In this document: positions 43,646 through 51,798 of the stretch, piece after piece
Layout: the number at the start of each line of letters is the position of its first letter
Numbering within the stretch: position 1 is the first letter of the stretch
Assembly (NCBI GenBank): GCA_963712065.1
Contig: CAVQGM010000002.1
Coordinates: forward strand, 1,674,001 to 1,738,000
From: CAVQGM01 sp963712065
GTDB taxonomy: Bacteria > Actinomycetota > Acidimicrobiia > Acidimicrobiales > Acidimicrobilacustridaceae
Length of the DNA stretch: 64,000 nucleotides
Direction: 5' to 3'
The notes under the pieces: generated by a model
Told to the model about the DNA's origin: nothing
What the model saw: only the letters and a program-made list of their open reading frames with translations
Databases searched by the model: none
Made by a program: the position numbers and the translations under genes

Positions 43646-44248
43646 TCACGATGGGCCCTCCCCGCCGTCGGGGTCGTCGGCCGTGTGTCTCTCGTCACCC
43701 TCCAGGCGGCGGGCCAGCGTGGCGCTCGCCCTCCGCAACAGCGCCTTCACCGCCGACTCCGGCTTGCCCATGATGTCGGCGACGTCCCGCACCGGGAGGT
43801 CGGCCAGGACCCGCAACATGAGCGCCGCGCGCTGGTCGTCGGTGAGCCCGTCGATGGCGTCGAGGAGCCCCTGCACCCGAAGGCGGCTCATCGCCTCCGA
43901 CTCGCCGTCGGTCAGGTCGAAGGCGCGCTCGCCCATCTCGTCGACCGGGACCGGGTCCTCGGGTCGCCGTCCCGACCGCCGGAGCTGGTCGACCATCCGC
44001 CGGTAGGTGATGGTGAGCAGCCACGACCGGAACTGGCGCTCGTCGCCGGTGAAGGTGGCCAACCGGCCGAGCATCGACACGAACACGTCGGACGCGGCGT
44101 CCTCGGGCTCGCGGGCCCCGTTCGACCGCAGGTAGCCGATCACCAGGGGCGCGACGTCGCGGTAGATGCGCTCGATGGCGCCGTGGTCGCCGGCCCGGGC
44201 ATCGGCGATGACCTCCGGGAAGTCGTCACCGATCACGACGCGGGCCAC
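43646..44248 (-). CDS. RNA polymerase ECF sigma factor (sigma-70 family)
   Basis: The 200-residue protein has sigma region 2 (AIERIYRDVAPLVIGYLRSN, EDAASDVFVSMLGRL, FRSWLLTITYRRMVDQLRR) and region 4 (LDAIDGLTDDQRAALMLRVL, VRDVADIMGKPESAVKALLR). This is the standard two-domain ECF layout. GTG 44248 is the likely start, but the ribosome binding site is weak. It is divergent from a small winged-helix regulator (119-base gap). The downstream membrane protein may be its regulator or target. Confidence 0.92.
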   Translation of the reverse strand: MARVVIGDDFPEVIADARAGDHGAIERIYRDVAPLVIGYLRSNGAREPEDAASDVFVSMLGRLATFTGDERQFRSWLLTITYRRMVDQLRRSGRRPEDPVPVDEMGERAFDLTDGESEAMSRLRVQGLLDAIDGLTDDQRAALMLRVLADLPVRDVADIMGKPESAVKALLRRASATLARRLEGDERHTADDPDGGEGPS

Positions 44249-44367
44249 CTCGCCACCACGTCACGGTCGCACTCGCCCGGCCGTCCGCCTCGGGCCGACG
44301 CGGTCGCTCGACCGTGCCCGGGCCAGGCCCGTCGCGGGATTACCATCGGTCGGGACAGGAGGCGCAC

Positions 44368-44691
44368 GTGCCCGACACCACCCCGATCTCCGAGCGGACC
44401 CGCCCGGACTGGACGTTCCTCACGAACCACGCCCACGTCCTGCTGTGCATCACCATGGACCCGGAGATCCGCCAGCGCGACATCGCCCGCCTGGTGGGCA
44501 TCACCGAGCGGGCCGCCCAGAAGATCGTGAGCGAGCTCGAGGAGGGCGGCTACGTGCAGCGCGAGCGGGTCGGCCGACGCAACCGCTACGAGGTCAACGT
44601 CGACATCCCGCTCCGCCACCCGCTCGAGTCGCGGCACAGCATCGGCGAGCTGCTGCGGATCTTCCGCACCGACAGCGCGACGCGCGCCTAG
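44368..44691 (+). CDS. Small winged-helix (MarR/ArsR-like) transcriptional regulator
   Basis: The 107-residue protein consists mainly of one winged-helix domain: HAHVLLCITMDPEIRQRDIA, RLVGITERAAQKIVSELEE, GGYVQRERVGRRNRYEVN. The recognition helix and wing are clear. There are no Cys metal sites. GTG 44368 has AGGAGG 7 bases upstream, and TACCAT at 44341-44346 is a suitable -10. It is too short to carry a large effector domain, and its target is unknown. It converges with the SDR gene at 44746. Confidence 0.85.
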   Translation: MPDTTPISERTRPDWTFLTNHAHVLLCITMDPEIRQRDIARLVGITERAAQKIVSELEEGGYVQRERVGRRNRYEVNVDIPLRHPLESRHSIGELLRIFRTDSATRA

Positions 44692-44745
44692 GCACCGGGG
44701 CGCCACGGGTCGGGCGACGTCGACCGACGCCGTCACCGCTCGCGG

Positions 44746-45522
44746 TCAGCCGAAGCCGGCGCCAGCGGTCTGCCCGCCGTCGATGACGAACTCGGCGCCG
44801 GTGCAGTACGAGCTCTCGTCCGACGCCAGGAACGCCACGAGGGCGGCCACGTCGGCCACGGTGCCGATGCGGGCGATGGGAAGGGTCTGGGCGAAGGGCT
44901 CGAACATGTCGACCGTCGTGGTCTCCGGATCGCGGATCAGCGGTGTGTCGATGCCGCCCGGGTGGACGGAGTTGACTCGGATCCCGGACGGGCCGAGCTC
45001 GAGCGCCGCGGTCTTGGTGAGCCCCCGGACGCCCCACTTGGAGGCGACGTAGGCGCTGACCAGTGGGAAGCCGGTGATGCCGGCCGACGACGAGATGTTG
45101 ACGATCGAGCCCCCGCCACCGTCGGCCATCGACGGGGCGACCACGTGCATCCCGAGGAACACCCCCACGAGGTTGACGTCGAGGACGCGTCGGAAGTCGG
45201 CCTCGGAGGTGTCGACCAGGTTGCCGAAGTGGACGATGCCGGCGTTGTTCACCAGCACGCTCGGGGGACCGAACACGTCGAGGGTGAGGGCGAGGGCCTC
45301 GCGCCACGATCCCTCGTCGGTCACGTCGAGCGGCGCGAACCGCGCCTGCTCGCCGAGGGCGGCGGCGAGGGCCCGGCCGTCGTCGTGGAGGATGTCGCCG
45401 ATGACCACGGCGGCGCCCTCGGCGACGAACCGCCGGGCCTCCTCGGCCCCCTGTCCCCGGGCGCCCCCGGAGATGATCGCGACCTTGCCGTCGAGCCTGG
45501 GCCGGCCGCCGAGCTCGGCCAT
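44746..45522 (-). CDS. SDR family oxidoreductase, hydroxysteroid dehydrogenase-like
   Basis: The 258-residue classical SDR has IISGGARGQGAEEARRFV (cofactor loop), GDILHDDGR (acidic residue favouring NAD), LVNNAGIVHFG, Ser in NISSSAGITGF and YVASK catalytic Tyr/Lys. The C-terminus FVIDGGQTAGAGFG is frequent in enzymes annotated 3-alpha/20-beta-hydroxysteroid dehydrogenase. ATG 45522 overlaps the thiolase stop by one base. It is the last gene of the KstR-boxed DUF35/thiolase operon, which supports a steroid- or CoA-intermediate role. The substrate is inferred. Confidence 0.88.
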   Translation of the reverse strand: MAELGGRPRLDGKVAIISGGARGQGAEEARRFVAEGAAVVIGDILHDDGRALAAALGEQARFAPLDVTDEGSWREALALTLDVFGPPSVLVNNAGIVHFGNLVDTSEADFRRVLDVNLVGVFLGMHVVAPSMADGGGGSIVNISSSAGITGFPLVSAYVASKWGVRGLTKTAALELGPSGIRVNSVHPGGIDTPLIRDPETTTVDMFEPFAQTLPIARIGTVADVAALVAFLASDESSYCTGAEFVIDGGQTAGAGFG

Positions 45523-46688
45523 CAGGGCTTGTCGGCCCCGACGACCCACATGGCGAAGAACTGGGAGCCGCCGCCGTAGGCGTGGCCGAGCGCGGTGCGG
45601 GCCCCGTCGATCTGGTGCTCGCCGGCCTGCCCCCGCACCTGCAGCGCCGCCTCGGCGAAGCGGAGCATGCCCGAGGCGCCGATCGGGTTGGTCGACAGCA
45701 CGCCACCCGAGCAGTTCACCGGCAGGTCGCCGGTCATCTGGGTGACGCCGTCCTCGACGTACCTCCAGCCCTCGCCCTCGGGGGCGAAGTGGAGGTTCTC
45801 GAGCCACATGGGCTCGAACCACGAGAACGGGACGTACATCTCGATCACGTCGATCTGGCGACGGGGGTCGTCGATGCCGGCCTGGCGGTAGACGTCGGCC
45901 GAGCAGTCCTGGCCGCCCTGCGGGTTCACCTGGTCGCGGCCGGCGAACATGGTCGGCTCGCTGCGGAAGGCGGTTCCCTTCACCCACGCCGGGGCCCGGC
46001 CCTCGGCGGCGGCGGCATCGCCGCCGGCCTCGTCGGTGAGCACCATCGCCACCGCGCCGTCCGACGACGGGCAGGTCTCGGAGTAGCGGATGGGGTCCCA
46101 GAGCATCATCGAGTCCTTCACCGACTCGAACGTGATGCCCTCCTCGTGGAGGTGGGCGTACGGGTTCTTGAGGGCGTTCTGCCGGTCCTTCAGCGCCACC
46201 AGGATGCCGATGTGGTCGGGCGCCCCCGACCGGCGCATGTAGGCCCGGATGTGAGGGGCGAAGTAGCCGCCGGCACCGGCGTGCATGGGTGGCTGGAACG
46301 GGATCGGCATCGACAGCGCCCACATGGCCTCGCTCTCGCTCTGCTTCTCGAAGGCGACGGTGAGCACCCGACGATGACGACCCGAGGCGACGAGGTCCTG
46401 GGCGACGATGGCGGTCGATCCGCCGACGCTGCCGGCGGTGTGCACCCGGAACATGGGCTTGCCGGTGGCGCCGAGGGCGTCGGCGAGGTACAGCTCCGGC
46501 ATCATCACGCCCTCGAAGAAGTCGGGCGCCTTGCCGATGACGACGGCGTCGATGTCGGCCCAGGTCAGGTGGGCGTCGTCGAGAGCACGCGTCGCGGCCT
46601 GGCGCACCAGGCCGGCGATCGAGACCTCGATGGTGGCCTGGTGGTGGGTCTGGCCGATGCCGACGACGGCGACGCGTTCCTGTCCCAT
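45522..46688 (-). CDS. Thiolase-like lipid-transfer (Ltp-type) protein, large member
   Basis: The 388-residue protein has a thiolase fold: MGQERVAVVGIGQTHHQAT, TWADIDAVVIGKAPDFFEG, SSDGAVAMVLTDEAGG and VNCSGGVLSTNPIGASG. At the usual nucleophilic Cys position the sequence is FRVHTAGSVGGSTAIVAQDL, with no Cys, so it is not a normal thiolase. SCP2-type/Ltp proteins of this kind act with DUF35 partners as aldolases in sterol side-chain degradation. ATG 46688 overlaps the upstream gene stop by one base, and its own stop overlaps the SDR ATG. Confidence 0.88.
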   Translation of the reverse strand: MGQERVAVVGIGQTHHQATIEVSIAGLVRQAATRALDDAHLTWADIDAVVIGKAPDFFEGVMMPELYLADALGATGKPMFRVHTAGSVGGSTAIVAQDLVASGRHRRVLTVAFEKQSESEAMWALSMPIPFQPPMHAGAGGYFAPHIRAYMRRSGAPDHIGILVALKDRQNALKNPYAHLHEEGITFESVKDSMMLWDPIRYSETCPSSDGAVAMVLTDEAGGDAAAAEGRAPAWVKGTAFRSEPTMFAGRDQVNPQGGQDCSADVYRQAGIDDPRRQIDVIEMYVPFSWFEPMWLENLHFAPEGEGWRYVEDGVTQMTGDLPVNCSGGVLSTNPIGASGMLRFAEAALQVRGQAGEHQIDGARTALGHAYGGGSQFFAMWVVGADKP

Positions 46689-47761
46689 CACTCCCCGTCC
46701 CTTCCCGCCGCTGCGGCGTCCATCACACACACCAGGTTCTGCTGCAGGCACGGGCCCGACGTGGCGTGGGCCACCGCCCGGTCGCCGTCACCCATGGTGA
46801 GGCGGGTCGCCGCCTCGCCGATGCGGATCAGACCCGAGGTCATGATCACGTTGGCGGCCAGCGCGCCCCCCGACGGGTTGACGCTGACACCGTCGCCGAG
46901 GCCGAGGGCGTCGCGCAGGATCAGCTCCTGGCTGGTGAACGGGGCGTACAGCTCGGCCAGGTCGGCGTTGCCGTCGAACCCGGCGGCGGCCGCCGCCTGG
47001 CGGGTCGACACCGAGTCGGTGAGGTCGCGCACACCGAGGGCGTGGGGCTCGATGCGGTGGTCGATGCCCCGGATCCACGCCGGCCGGTCGGAGAGCTCGC
47101 GGGCCACGTCGCCGGCGGCGAGCACGATGGCGGCGGCGCCGTCGCTGATCGGCGGGCAGTCGTGGCGGCGCAGCGGGGCGACGAAGTAGTCGTCGGCCAA
47201 CAGCGTGGCCGCCTCGACGTCACCCGAGAGCTGGGCGTAGGGGTTGGCCTTGGCGTTGCGCCGGCTGGCCGCGGCGACCTCGGCCATGTCGGCCTCGGTG
47301 AACTTGCCGGCGTCGAGGCAGGCGCGCGTCTGCAGCGCGGTCAACCCGACGGGGTCGGCCCACAGCGGTCCGGTCGTGTACGGGTCGAGCTGGCGGGTGA
47401 GCACCCGGCGGATGTCGCCGGGGCTCGACTTGCCGTAGGCGTAGATGACGGCCATGTCGATGTGGCCCATCTGCATCTTCACCCAGGCCTCGTAGAGGGC
47501 CCAGGCGCCGTCCATGTCGACGTGGCTCTCCGAGATGGGCGGCCACGGGCCCATGGCGTCGAGGGTCATCACGAACGAGAACGCCTGGCCGGCCAGGTAG
47601 TCGGAGCTGGCCGAGCACACGAAGTCGACCTGGTCCTTGGTGATGTTGGCGCCGGCCAGCACCTCCTGCAGGACCGGCATCAGCATCTCGACCTCGTTGA
47701 GGCCCTTCTGCTCGCGCACGTGCTTCGTCTGGGCGAAGGAGATCACGGCGATGTCACGCAT
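46688..47761 (-). CDS. Thiolase-like lipid-transfer (Ltp-type) protein, small member
   Basis: The 357-residue thiolase-fold protein contains MRDIAVISFAQTKHVREQKG, DFVCSASSDYLAGQAFSF, HVDMDGAWALYEAWVKMQMG (no Cys at the nucleophile position), PPISDGAAAIVLA and VNPSGGALAANVIMTSG. It is probably the partner subunit of the following thiolase-like protein, as with adjacent Ltp3/Ltp4 in mycobacteria. ATG 47761 lies 16 bases after the DUF35 gene. Aldolase or acyl-transfer activity is inferred from family context. Confidence 0.88.
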   Translation of the reverse strand: MRDIAVISFAQTKHVREQKGLNEVEMLMPVLQEVLAGANITKDQVDFVCSASSDYLAGQAFSFVMTLDAMGPWPPISESHVDMDGAWALYEAWVKMQMGHIDMAVIYAYGKSSPGDIRRVLTRQLDPYTTGPLWADPVGLTALQTRACLDAGKFTEADMAEVAAASRRNAKANPYAQLSGDVEAATLLADDYFVAPLRRHDCPPISDGAAAIVLAAGDVARELSDRPAWIRGIDHRIEPHALGVRDLTDSVSTRQAAAAAGFDGNADLAELYAPFTSQELILRDALGLGDGVSVNPSGGALAANVIMTSGLIRIGEAATRLTMGDGDRAVAHATSGPCLQQNLVCVMDAAAAGRDGE

Positions 47762-47777
47762 GGCGCTTGCCTTCCTC

Positions 47778-48299
47778 TCAGACGTTGTCGGCGTAGGACT
47801 CGAACGGCGCGTCGGGCTCGCCCGTCGGGCGGAAGTACCTGATGCTCTCGAGGGTGGGACCGATCTCGTCGTCGGGGACCCAGACCGCCTCGACCCGCAT
47901 GCCCATGTGCACCTGGTCGTAGGGCACCTCCTGGATGAGGTGCATGATCGGCAGGTCGGCCCCGTCGAGCTGGATGAGCCCGCTCACGTAGGGCAGGTCC
48001 ATGGCCTGACCGTAGAACTGGACGTTCACCACGCAGAAGGTGGTGACGGTGCCGGTGTGACCGAGCTCGACCTCTTCCTCGGTGGGCACGCCGTCGGTGG
48101 GGCAGGCGCCGCGCGGCGGCACGTAGACCTTCCGGCACACCGGGCAGCGCTGGCCGAGCAGCTTCTTCTGCTCGATGCCCTTCAGGAACCGGCTGGTGGC
48201 CCGACCGGCGGTGTAGGTGTAGTCGAGGCGGGCAGGGGTGCGGATGGACCGCACCTGCTCGACGCCGGCCAGGCGGGACGGCAACGTGAGCTCGGCCAT
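47778..48299 (-). CDS. Zn-ribbon OB-fold protein (DUF35 family)
   Basis: The 173-residue protein has an N-terminal helix pair, a rubredoxin-like ribbon (GQRCPVCRKVYVPPRGACP) with three Cys and an Asp at the fourth position (CPTDG), then the OB-fold (GTVTTFCVVNVQFYG, GLIQLDGADLPIMHLIQ). DUF35 proteins bind thiolase-like partners, and in ChsH2-Ltp2 they form the sterol side-chain aldolase. ATG 48299 overlaps the preceding DUF35 stop by one base (TGATG). It lies directly upstream of the two thiolase-like genes. Confidence 0.92.
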   Translation of the reverse strand: MAELTLPSRLAGVEQVRSIRTPARLDYTYTAGRATSRFLKGIEQKKLLGQRCPVCRKVYVPPRGACPTDGVPTEEEVELGHTGTVTTFCVVNVQFYGQAMDLPYVSGLIQLDGADLPIMHLIQEVPYDQVHMGMRVEAVWVPDDEIGPTLESIRYFRPTGEPDAPFESYADNV

Positions 48300-48778
48300 C
48301 AGCGGTCGCCTCCTGCCGGTTCGAAGCACTCGATGTCGAGGATGTGGCCCTCGCGCTCGGCCCTCCACCTGGCCTTGACCCGCGAGCCGGTGGCGATGCC
48401 GTCGATGCCGCCCGCGTCCACGGCGTGCACCAGGCCGGTGTCGGCACCGTCGAGCTTGATCAGCGCCCACGCGAAGGGACGGTCGAGGGGTTGGCCGTCG
48501 AGCGGCTCGGTGACCCACGCCCAGGTGATCACCTCCCCCTCGTCGCCGACCTCGACGAGCTCGGTGAGCTCCTCGGCGGTGTCGGGGTCGTACTCGACGG
48601 GCGGCACGATCACCCGTCCGTCGGCGCCCCTGACGCCGACGACGAACCCCTCGCGCAGGGCGGTGAAGAACGCCCCGAGCACGGGCCCGGTGGTGCGCGT
48701 GAACGGGTACTCGATGATGTTGGGTGCGATCAGGACGTCGCCGGCATCGGCGGCGCCGTCGGTCTCGACTGGGCCCAA
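48299..48778 (-). CDS. OB-fold protein (DUF35 family), ribbon-less
   Basis: The 159-residue protein has an N-terminal IIEYPFTRTTGPVLGAFFTAL and an OB-fold with WALIKLDGADTGLVHAVDAG and GSRVKARWRAEREGHILDIE. It lacks the Cys ribbon and is best seen as a second DUF35 subunit. The start is TTG 48778, behind GGGGGGGAACA. It is the first gene of the five-gene operon DUF35, DUF35, Ltp-like, Ltp-like, SDR, driven by the KstR-boxed promoter at 48816-48833. Confidence 0.85.
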   Translation of the reverse strand: MGPVETDGAADAGDVLIAPNIIEYPFTRTTGPVLGAFFTALREGFVVGVRGADGRVIVPPVEYDPDTAEELTELVEVGDEGEVITWAWVTEPLDGQPLDRPFAWALIKLDGADTGLVHAVDAGGIDGIATGSRVKARWRAEREGHILDIECFEPAGGDR

Positions 48779-48815
48779 TGTTCCCCCCCGGGGAGATCGG
48801 TCACGAACGGCGGCG

Positions 48816-48833
48816 AGACTAGAACAGATTCTA
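48816..48833 (-). promoter_or_regulatory. KstR-type operator overlapping the -10 of the DUF35/thiolase operon
   Basis: TAGAACAGATTCTA (48820-48833) has perfect TAGAA/TTCTA arms and one mismatch to TNNAACNNGTTNNA. On the minus strand its last TA begins the -10 TAGTCT (48821-48816). Transcription would start near 48808, leaving about 30 leader bases with GGGGGGGAACA before TTG 48778. Confidence 0.7.
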
Positions 48834-48944
48834 CTTTTCCGCGAAACCCGAGCTCCCCTTCGCGCGACCGGAACTGGTTGCGGGATCCCTGCTCGGGAGG
48901 GGGTGGTTCGGCAACCGGTTCGGGAGGTCGGGGGTGCCGGGCGC

Positions 48945-50498
48945 TCAGATCTTGCGGTCGCGACCTTCCCAGTACGGGTCGCGCAGCTTGCGCTTGTAGA
49001 GCTTGCCGTTGGGGTCGCGGGGCATGTCGACGATGAAGTCGATCGTCTTCGGCCGCTTGTACTTGGCCAGCTGGCCCTCGCAGAACGCGGCGATCTCCCG
49101 ACGCAGCTCGTCGTCCGCGTCGACGCCCTCGGCCGGCTGGACGACGGCCTTGATCTCCTCGCCCCAGTCCTCGTTGGGGACGCCGAACACGGCGACGTCG
49201 GCCAGCTTCGGGAAGGTGAGCAGGACCGACTCGATCTCGGCCGGGTAGATGTTGACCCCGCCCGAGATGATCATGTCGCTCTTGCGGTCCTTGAGGAACA
49301 GGTAGCCGTCCTCGTCGAGCAGGCCCCAGTCCCCCACCGTGAAGAACCCGTCGCGGCGGTTGTCGCTGGTCTTGCGCTCGTCGCCCTTGTACTCGAAGTT
49401 GGCCTGGGCCAGCGCCATGTAGACGGTGCCCTCCACGTTGGGTGGGCACAGCTCGCCGGCGTCGTCGTAGATGCGGATCTCCGACCCGGCCCACGCCCGG
49501 CCCACACTGCCCGGCTTGCGCAGCCACTCCTGCGGCGTGATGATCGTCCCGCCGCCCTCGGTGGCGGCGTAGTACTCCATCACCGCGTCGCCCCACCACT
49601 CGATCATCCGGCGCTTCACGTCGGGCGGGCAGGGCGCGGCGGCGTGCACCATGCAGCGCACCGACGAGCAGTCGTACTTCGAGCGCACGTCCTCGGGCAG
49701 GGCCAGCATGCGGTGGAACTGGGTCGGCACCATGTGCGACGTCGTGACCTTGTGCTTCTCGATCAGCTCGAGCATCGACTCGGGCGTCCACTTGTCCATC
49801 AGCACCACGGTGTGGCCCATGTGCAGCGAGTTGGCCGTCCACATGAGCACGGCCGTGTGGTAGAGCGGCGAGCCGGTGATGTGCACGTTGCCGTCGAGCG
49901 GCTGCACCCCGAACAGCCCCTGGAAGCCTGAGTAGAGGGCACCGAGGTCGTCGGGGTCGATCTCGACCAGGCCGCGCTTGACGCCCTTGGGCTTGCCGGT
50001 GGTGCCCGACGTGTAGTGCATCGGCGAGCCGGCGATGCGGTGGTCGGGGGTGGTGGCCGGCTGACCCTCGATCAGGTCGGCGAACGGGCGGGTGCCGGGC
50101 AGGGGGTCGCCCACCATGAACACCCGGTCGGGAGGCAGGGAGACCTCGGCGAGCGCCTTGGCGATCTCGTCGGCGAACTCGGCATGGCCGACCAGCACGC
50201 CCGCCTCGCTGTCGTCGACGATGTAGGCGATCTCGGGGCCGACCAGGTGGTGGTTGATCGGCGTGAGGTAGAGCCCGATCTGCATGGCCCCCAGGTACAG
50301 CTCGATGAGCTCGAGCCCGTTGGGCAGCACGCAGGCCACGGTGTCGCCCCGGTCGAGGCCGAGGGACCGCAGGCCGTGGCTGATGCGGTTGGCGGCGTCG
50401 AGCAGTTCGCCCGCCGTCCGCTCACCACCGTCGGGGTCGATGAGCGCCACGCGATCCGGATCGGCGGCGGCCATCCTCCAGAACCCCAACTCGGTCAT
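48945..50498 (-). CDS. Acyl-CoA synthetase (AMP-dependent, FadD type)
   Basis: The 517-residue adenylating enzyme activates a fatty or steroid-derived acid to its CoA thioester. Motifs are the P-loop-like MHYTSGTTGKPKGVKRG, the A5-type YYAATEGGGTI, GDWGLLDEDGYLFLKDRKSD and the C-terminal Lys in PNGKLYKRKLRDPYW. ATG 50498 (MTELGFWRMAAADPDRV) has GAGGGGGACAGG upstream. It is divergent from a zinc alcohol dehydrogenase, with the inverted repeat 50544-50564 between them. The chain length or ring specificity is unknown. Confidence 0.93.
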   Translation of the reverse strand: MTELGFWRMAAADPDRVALIDPDGGERTAGELLDAANRISHGLRSLGLDRGDTVACVLPNGLELIELYLGAMQIGLYLTPINHHLVGPEIAYIVDDSEAGVLVGHAEFADEIAKALAEVSLPPDRVFMVGDPLPGTRPFADLIEGQPATTPDHRIAGSPMHYTSGTTGKPKGVKRGLVEIDPDDLGALYSGFQGLFGVQPLDGNVHITGSPLYHTAVLMWTANSLHMGHTVVLMDKWTPESMLELIEKHKVTTSHMVPTQFHRMLALPEDVRSKYDCSSVRCMVHAAAPCPPDVKRRMIEWWGDAVMEYYAATEGGGTIITPQEWLRKPGSVGRAWAGSEIRIYDDAGELCPPNVEGTVYMALAQANFEYKGDERKTSDNRRDGFFTVGDWGLLDEDGYLFLKDRKSDMIISGGVNIYPAEIESVLLTFPKLADVAVFGVPNEDWGEEIKAVVQPAEGVDADDELRREIAAFCEGQLAKYKRPKTIDFIVDMPRDPNGKLYKRKLRDPYWEGRDRKI

Positions 50499-50543
50499 GC
50501 CCTGTCCCCCTCGGTGGTCCGCTCCCCGCCGCTCGGGCGAGGC

Positions 50544-50564
50544 GATCTGACGAGCCATCAGATC
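50544..50564. promoter_or_regulatory. Palindromic operator candidate between acyl-CoA synthetase and alcohol dehydrogenase
   Basis: GATCTGA-N7-TCAGATC has perfect 7-base arms. The core CTGACGAGCCATCAG matches the palindromes at 32861 and 60149 (CTGACGNNNNRTCAG). It lies 46 bases before the synthetase ATG and 39 bases before the TAAGGT of the dehydrogenase. Confidence 0.5.
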
Positions 50565-50602
50565 ATGGCCGCTACCGGGTCTCCCCTGCCAGACCAGCGC
50601 GG

Positions 50603-50608
50603 TAAGGT
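50603..50608 (+). promoter_or_regulatory. -10 element (TAAGGT) of the alcohol dehydrogenase gene
   Basis: TAAGGT lies 50 bases before ATG 50658. The inferred leader contains GGGGGACGCGAG as ribosome binding site. Confidence 0.45.
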
Positions 50609-50657
50609 CCGCCCTCGACCCCGACGGACGGGGACGACCACGACAGGGGGACGCGAG

Positions 50658-51743
50658 ATGCGCGCCGCAGTGCTGCAGAACATCGGGGACGAGACGCTCG
50701 AGATCGTCGACGGCGTCGAGGCCGGCGCATTGGGCCCGACCGACGTGCGAGTCGAGATCAAGGCCACGGGCGTGTGCCACTCCGACCTGCACGCCATGAA
50801 CGGCGACCTGCCCCAGGGCGCGCCGTTCGTCCCCGGCCACGAGGGCGCCGGCATCGTCACCGAGGTGGGCGAGGCGGTGCGCGCCCTGGCCGTGGGCGAC
50901 CACGTCGTCGTGGCCTGGTCGCCGCCGTGCGGACAGTGCGTGGCCTGCGTGGAGCAGCGACAGCCCCACCTCTGCATCATGATCCAGTTCGCCATCGCCG
51001 GCCTCCCCCGCTTCACCCGGGAGGGCACCGACCTCTACGGGATGGCCGGCACCGGGACCTTCGCCGAGGAGATGGTGCTGCCCCAGGAAGCGGTCGTGAA
51101 GATCGACGACGACGTCCCGTTCGACGTGGCCTCGCTCATCGGCTGCGGCGTCACCACCGGTGTGGGCGCCGCCATCAACACCGCCAAGGTCAGGCCCGGC
51201 TCGACCTGCGTCGTGTTCGGCTGCGGCGGCGTCGGCATCTCGGTGATCCAGGGCTGCCGCATCGCCGGCGCGGCCACGATCGTCGCCGTCGACCTGAACC
51301 CGGACAAGCTCGAGACGGCCAAGCGGTTCGGCGCCACCCACGGCGTCGCCCCCGACGGCCTCGACGCCCTCAAGGGTGAGCTCACCGGCGACGCCGGCGG
51401 CTTCGACTACGCCTTCGAGGCCATCGGCCTGCCGGTCACGGTGCGGGCGGCCTACGACGCCGCCCGTCGCGGCGGTACCGCCGTCGTGGTCGGTGTCGGG
51501 AACATGGCCACCACGGTCGAGTTCAACATGTTCGAGCTGTTCTTCCAGGAGAAGGCCATCCTCGGCTCGTACTACGGCTCGGCCGACGTCCGTTCCGACT
51601 TCAACCGGCTGCTCCGCCTCTGGAAGGCGGGCAAGCTCGACCTCGAGGGCATGATCACCCAGAAGATCGGCATCGAGGGCGTCAACGACGCCATCGAGCA
51701 GATGAAGCGTGGCGAGGTCATCCGCACCGTCATCGAGTTCTGA
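50658..51743 (+). CDS. Zinc-dependent alcohol dehydrogenase (MDR family)
   Basis: The 361-residue protein has the catalytic zinc ligands in GVCHSDLHAMNGDL and VPGHEGAGIVTEVGE. The structural zinc loop CGQCVACVEQRQPHLC has all four Cys, and the NAD-binding motif is VFGCGGVGISVIQG. The overall pattern is class III-like/NDMA-type ADH. The C-terminus is DAIEQMKRGEVIRTVIEF. It probably oxidises a primary alcohol of a lipid-derived intermediate. It shares the divergent region with the acyl-CoA synthetase. The substrate is inferred only. Confidence 0.92.
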   Translation: MRAAVLQNIGDETLEIVDGVEAGALGPTDVRVEIKATGVCHSDLHAMNGDLPQGAPFVPGHEGAGIVTEVGEAVRALAVGDHVVVAWSPPCGQCVACVEQRQPHLCIMIQFAIAGLPRFTREGTDLYGMAGTGTFAEEMVLPQEAVVKIDDDVPFDVASLIGCGVTTGVGAAINTAKVRPGSTCVVFGCGGVGISVIQGCRIAGAATIVAVDLNPDKLETAKRFGATHGVAPDGLDALKGELTGDAGGFDYAFEAIGLPVTVRAAYDAARRGGTAVVVGVGNMATTVEFNMFELFFQEKAILGSYYGSADVRSDFNRLLRLWKAGKLDLEGMITQKIGIEGVNDAIEQMKRGEVIRTVIEF

Positions 51744-51798
51744 GCCGGCGCCCGAGCGCCCCGTAGGTGGCCGCGAGTCCCGTACGCTCGGGTCCGCG

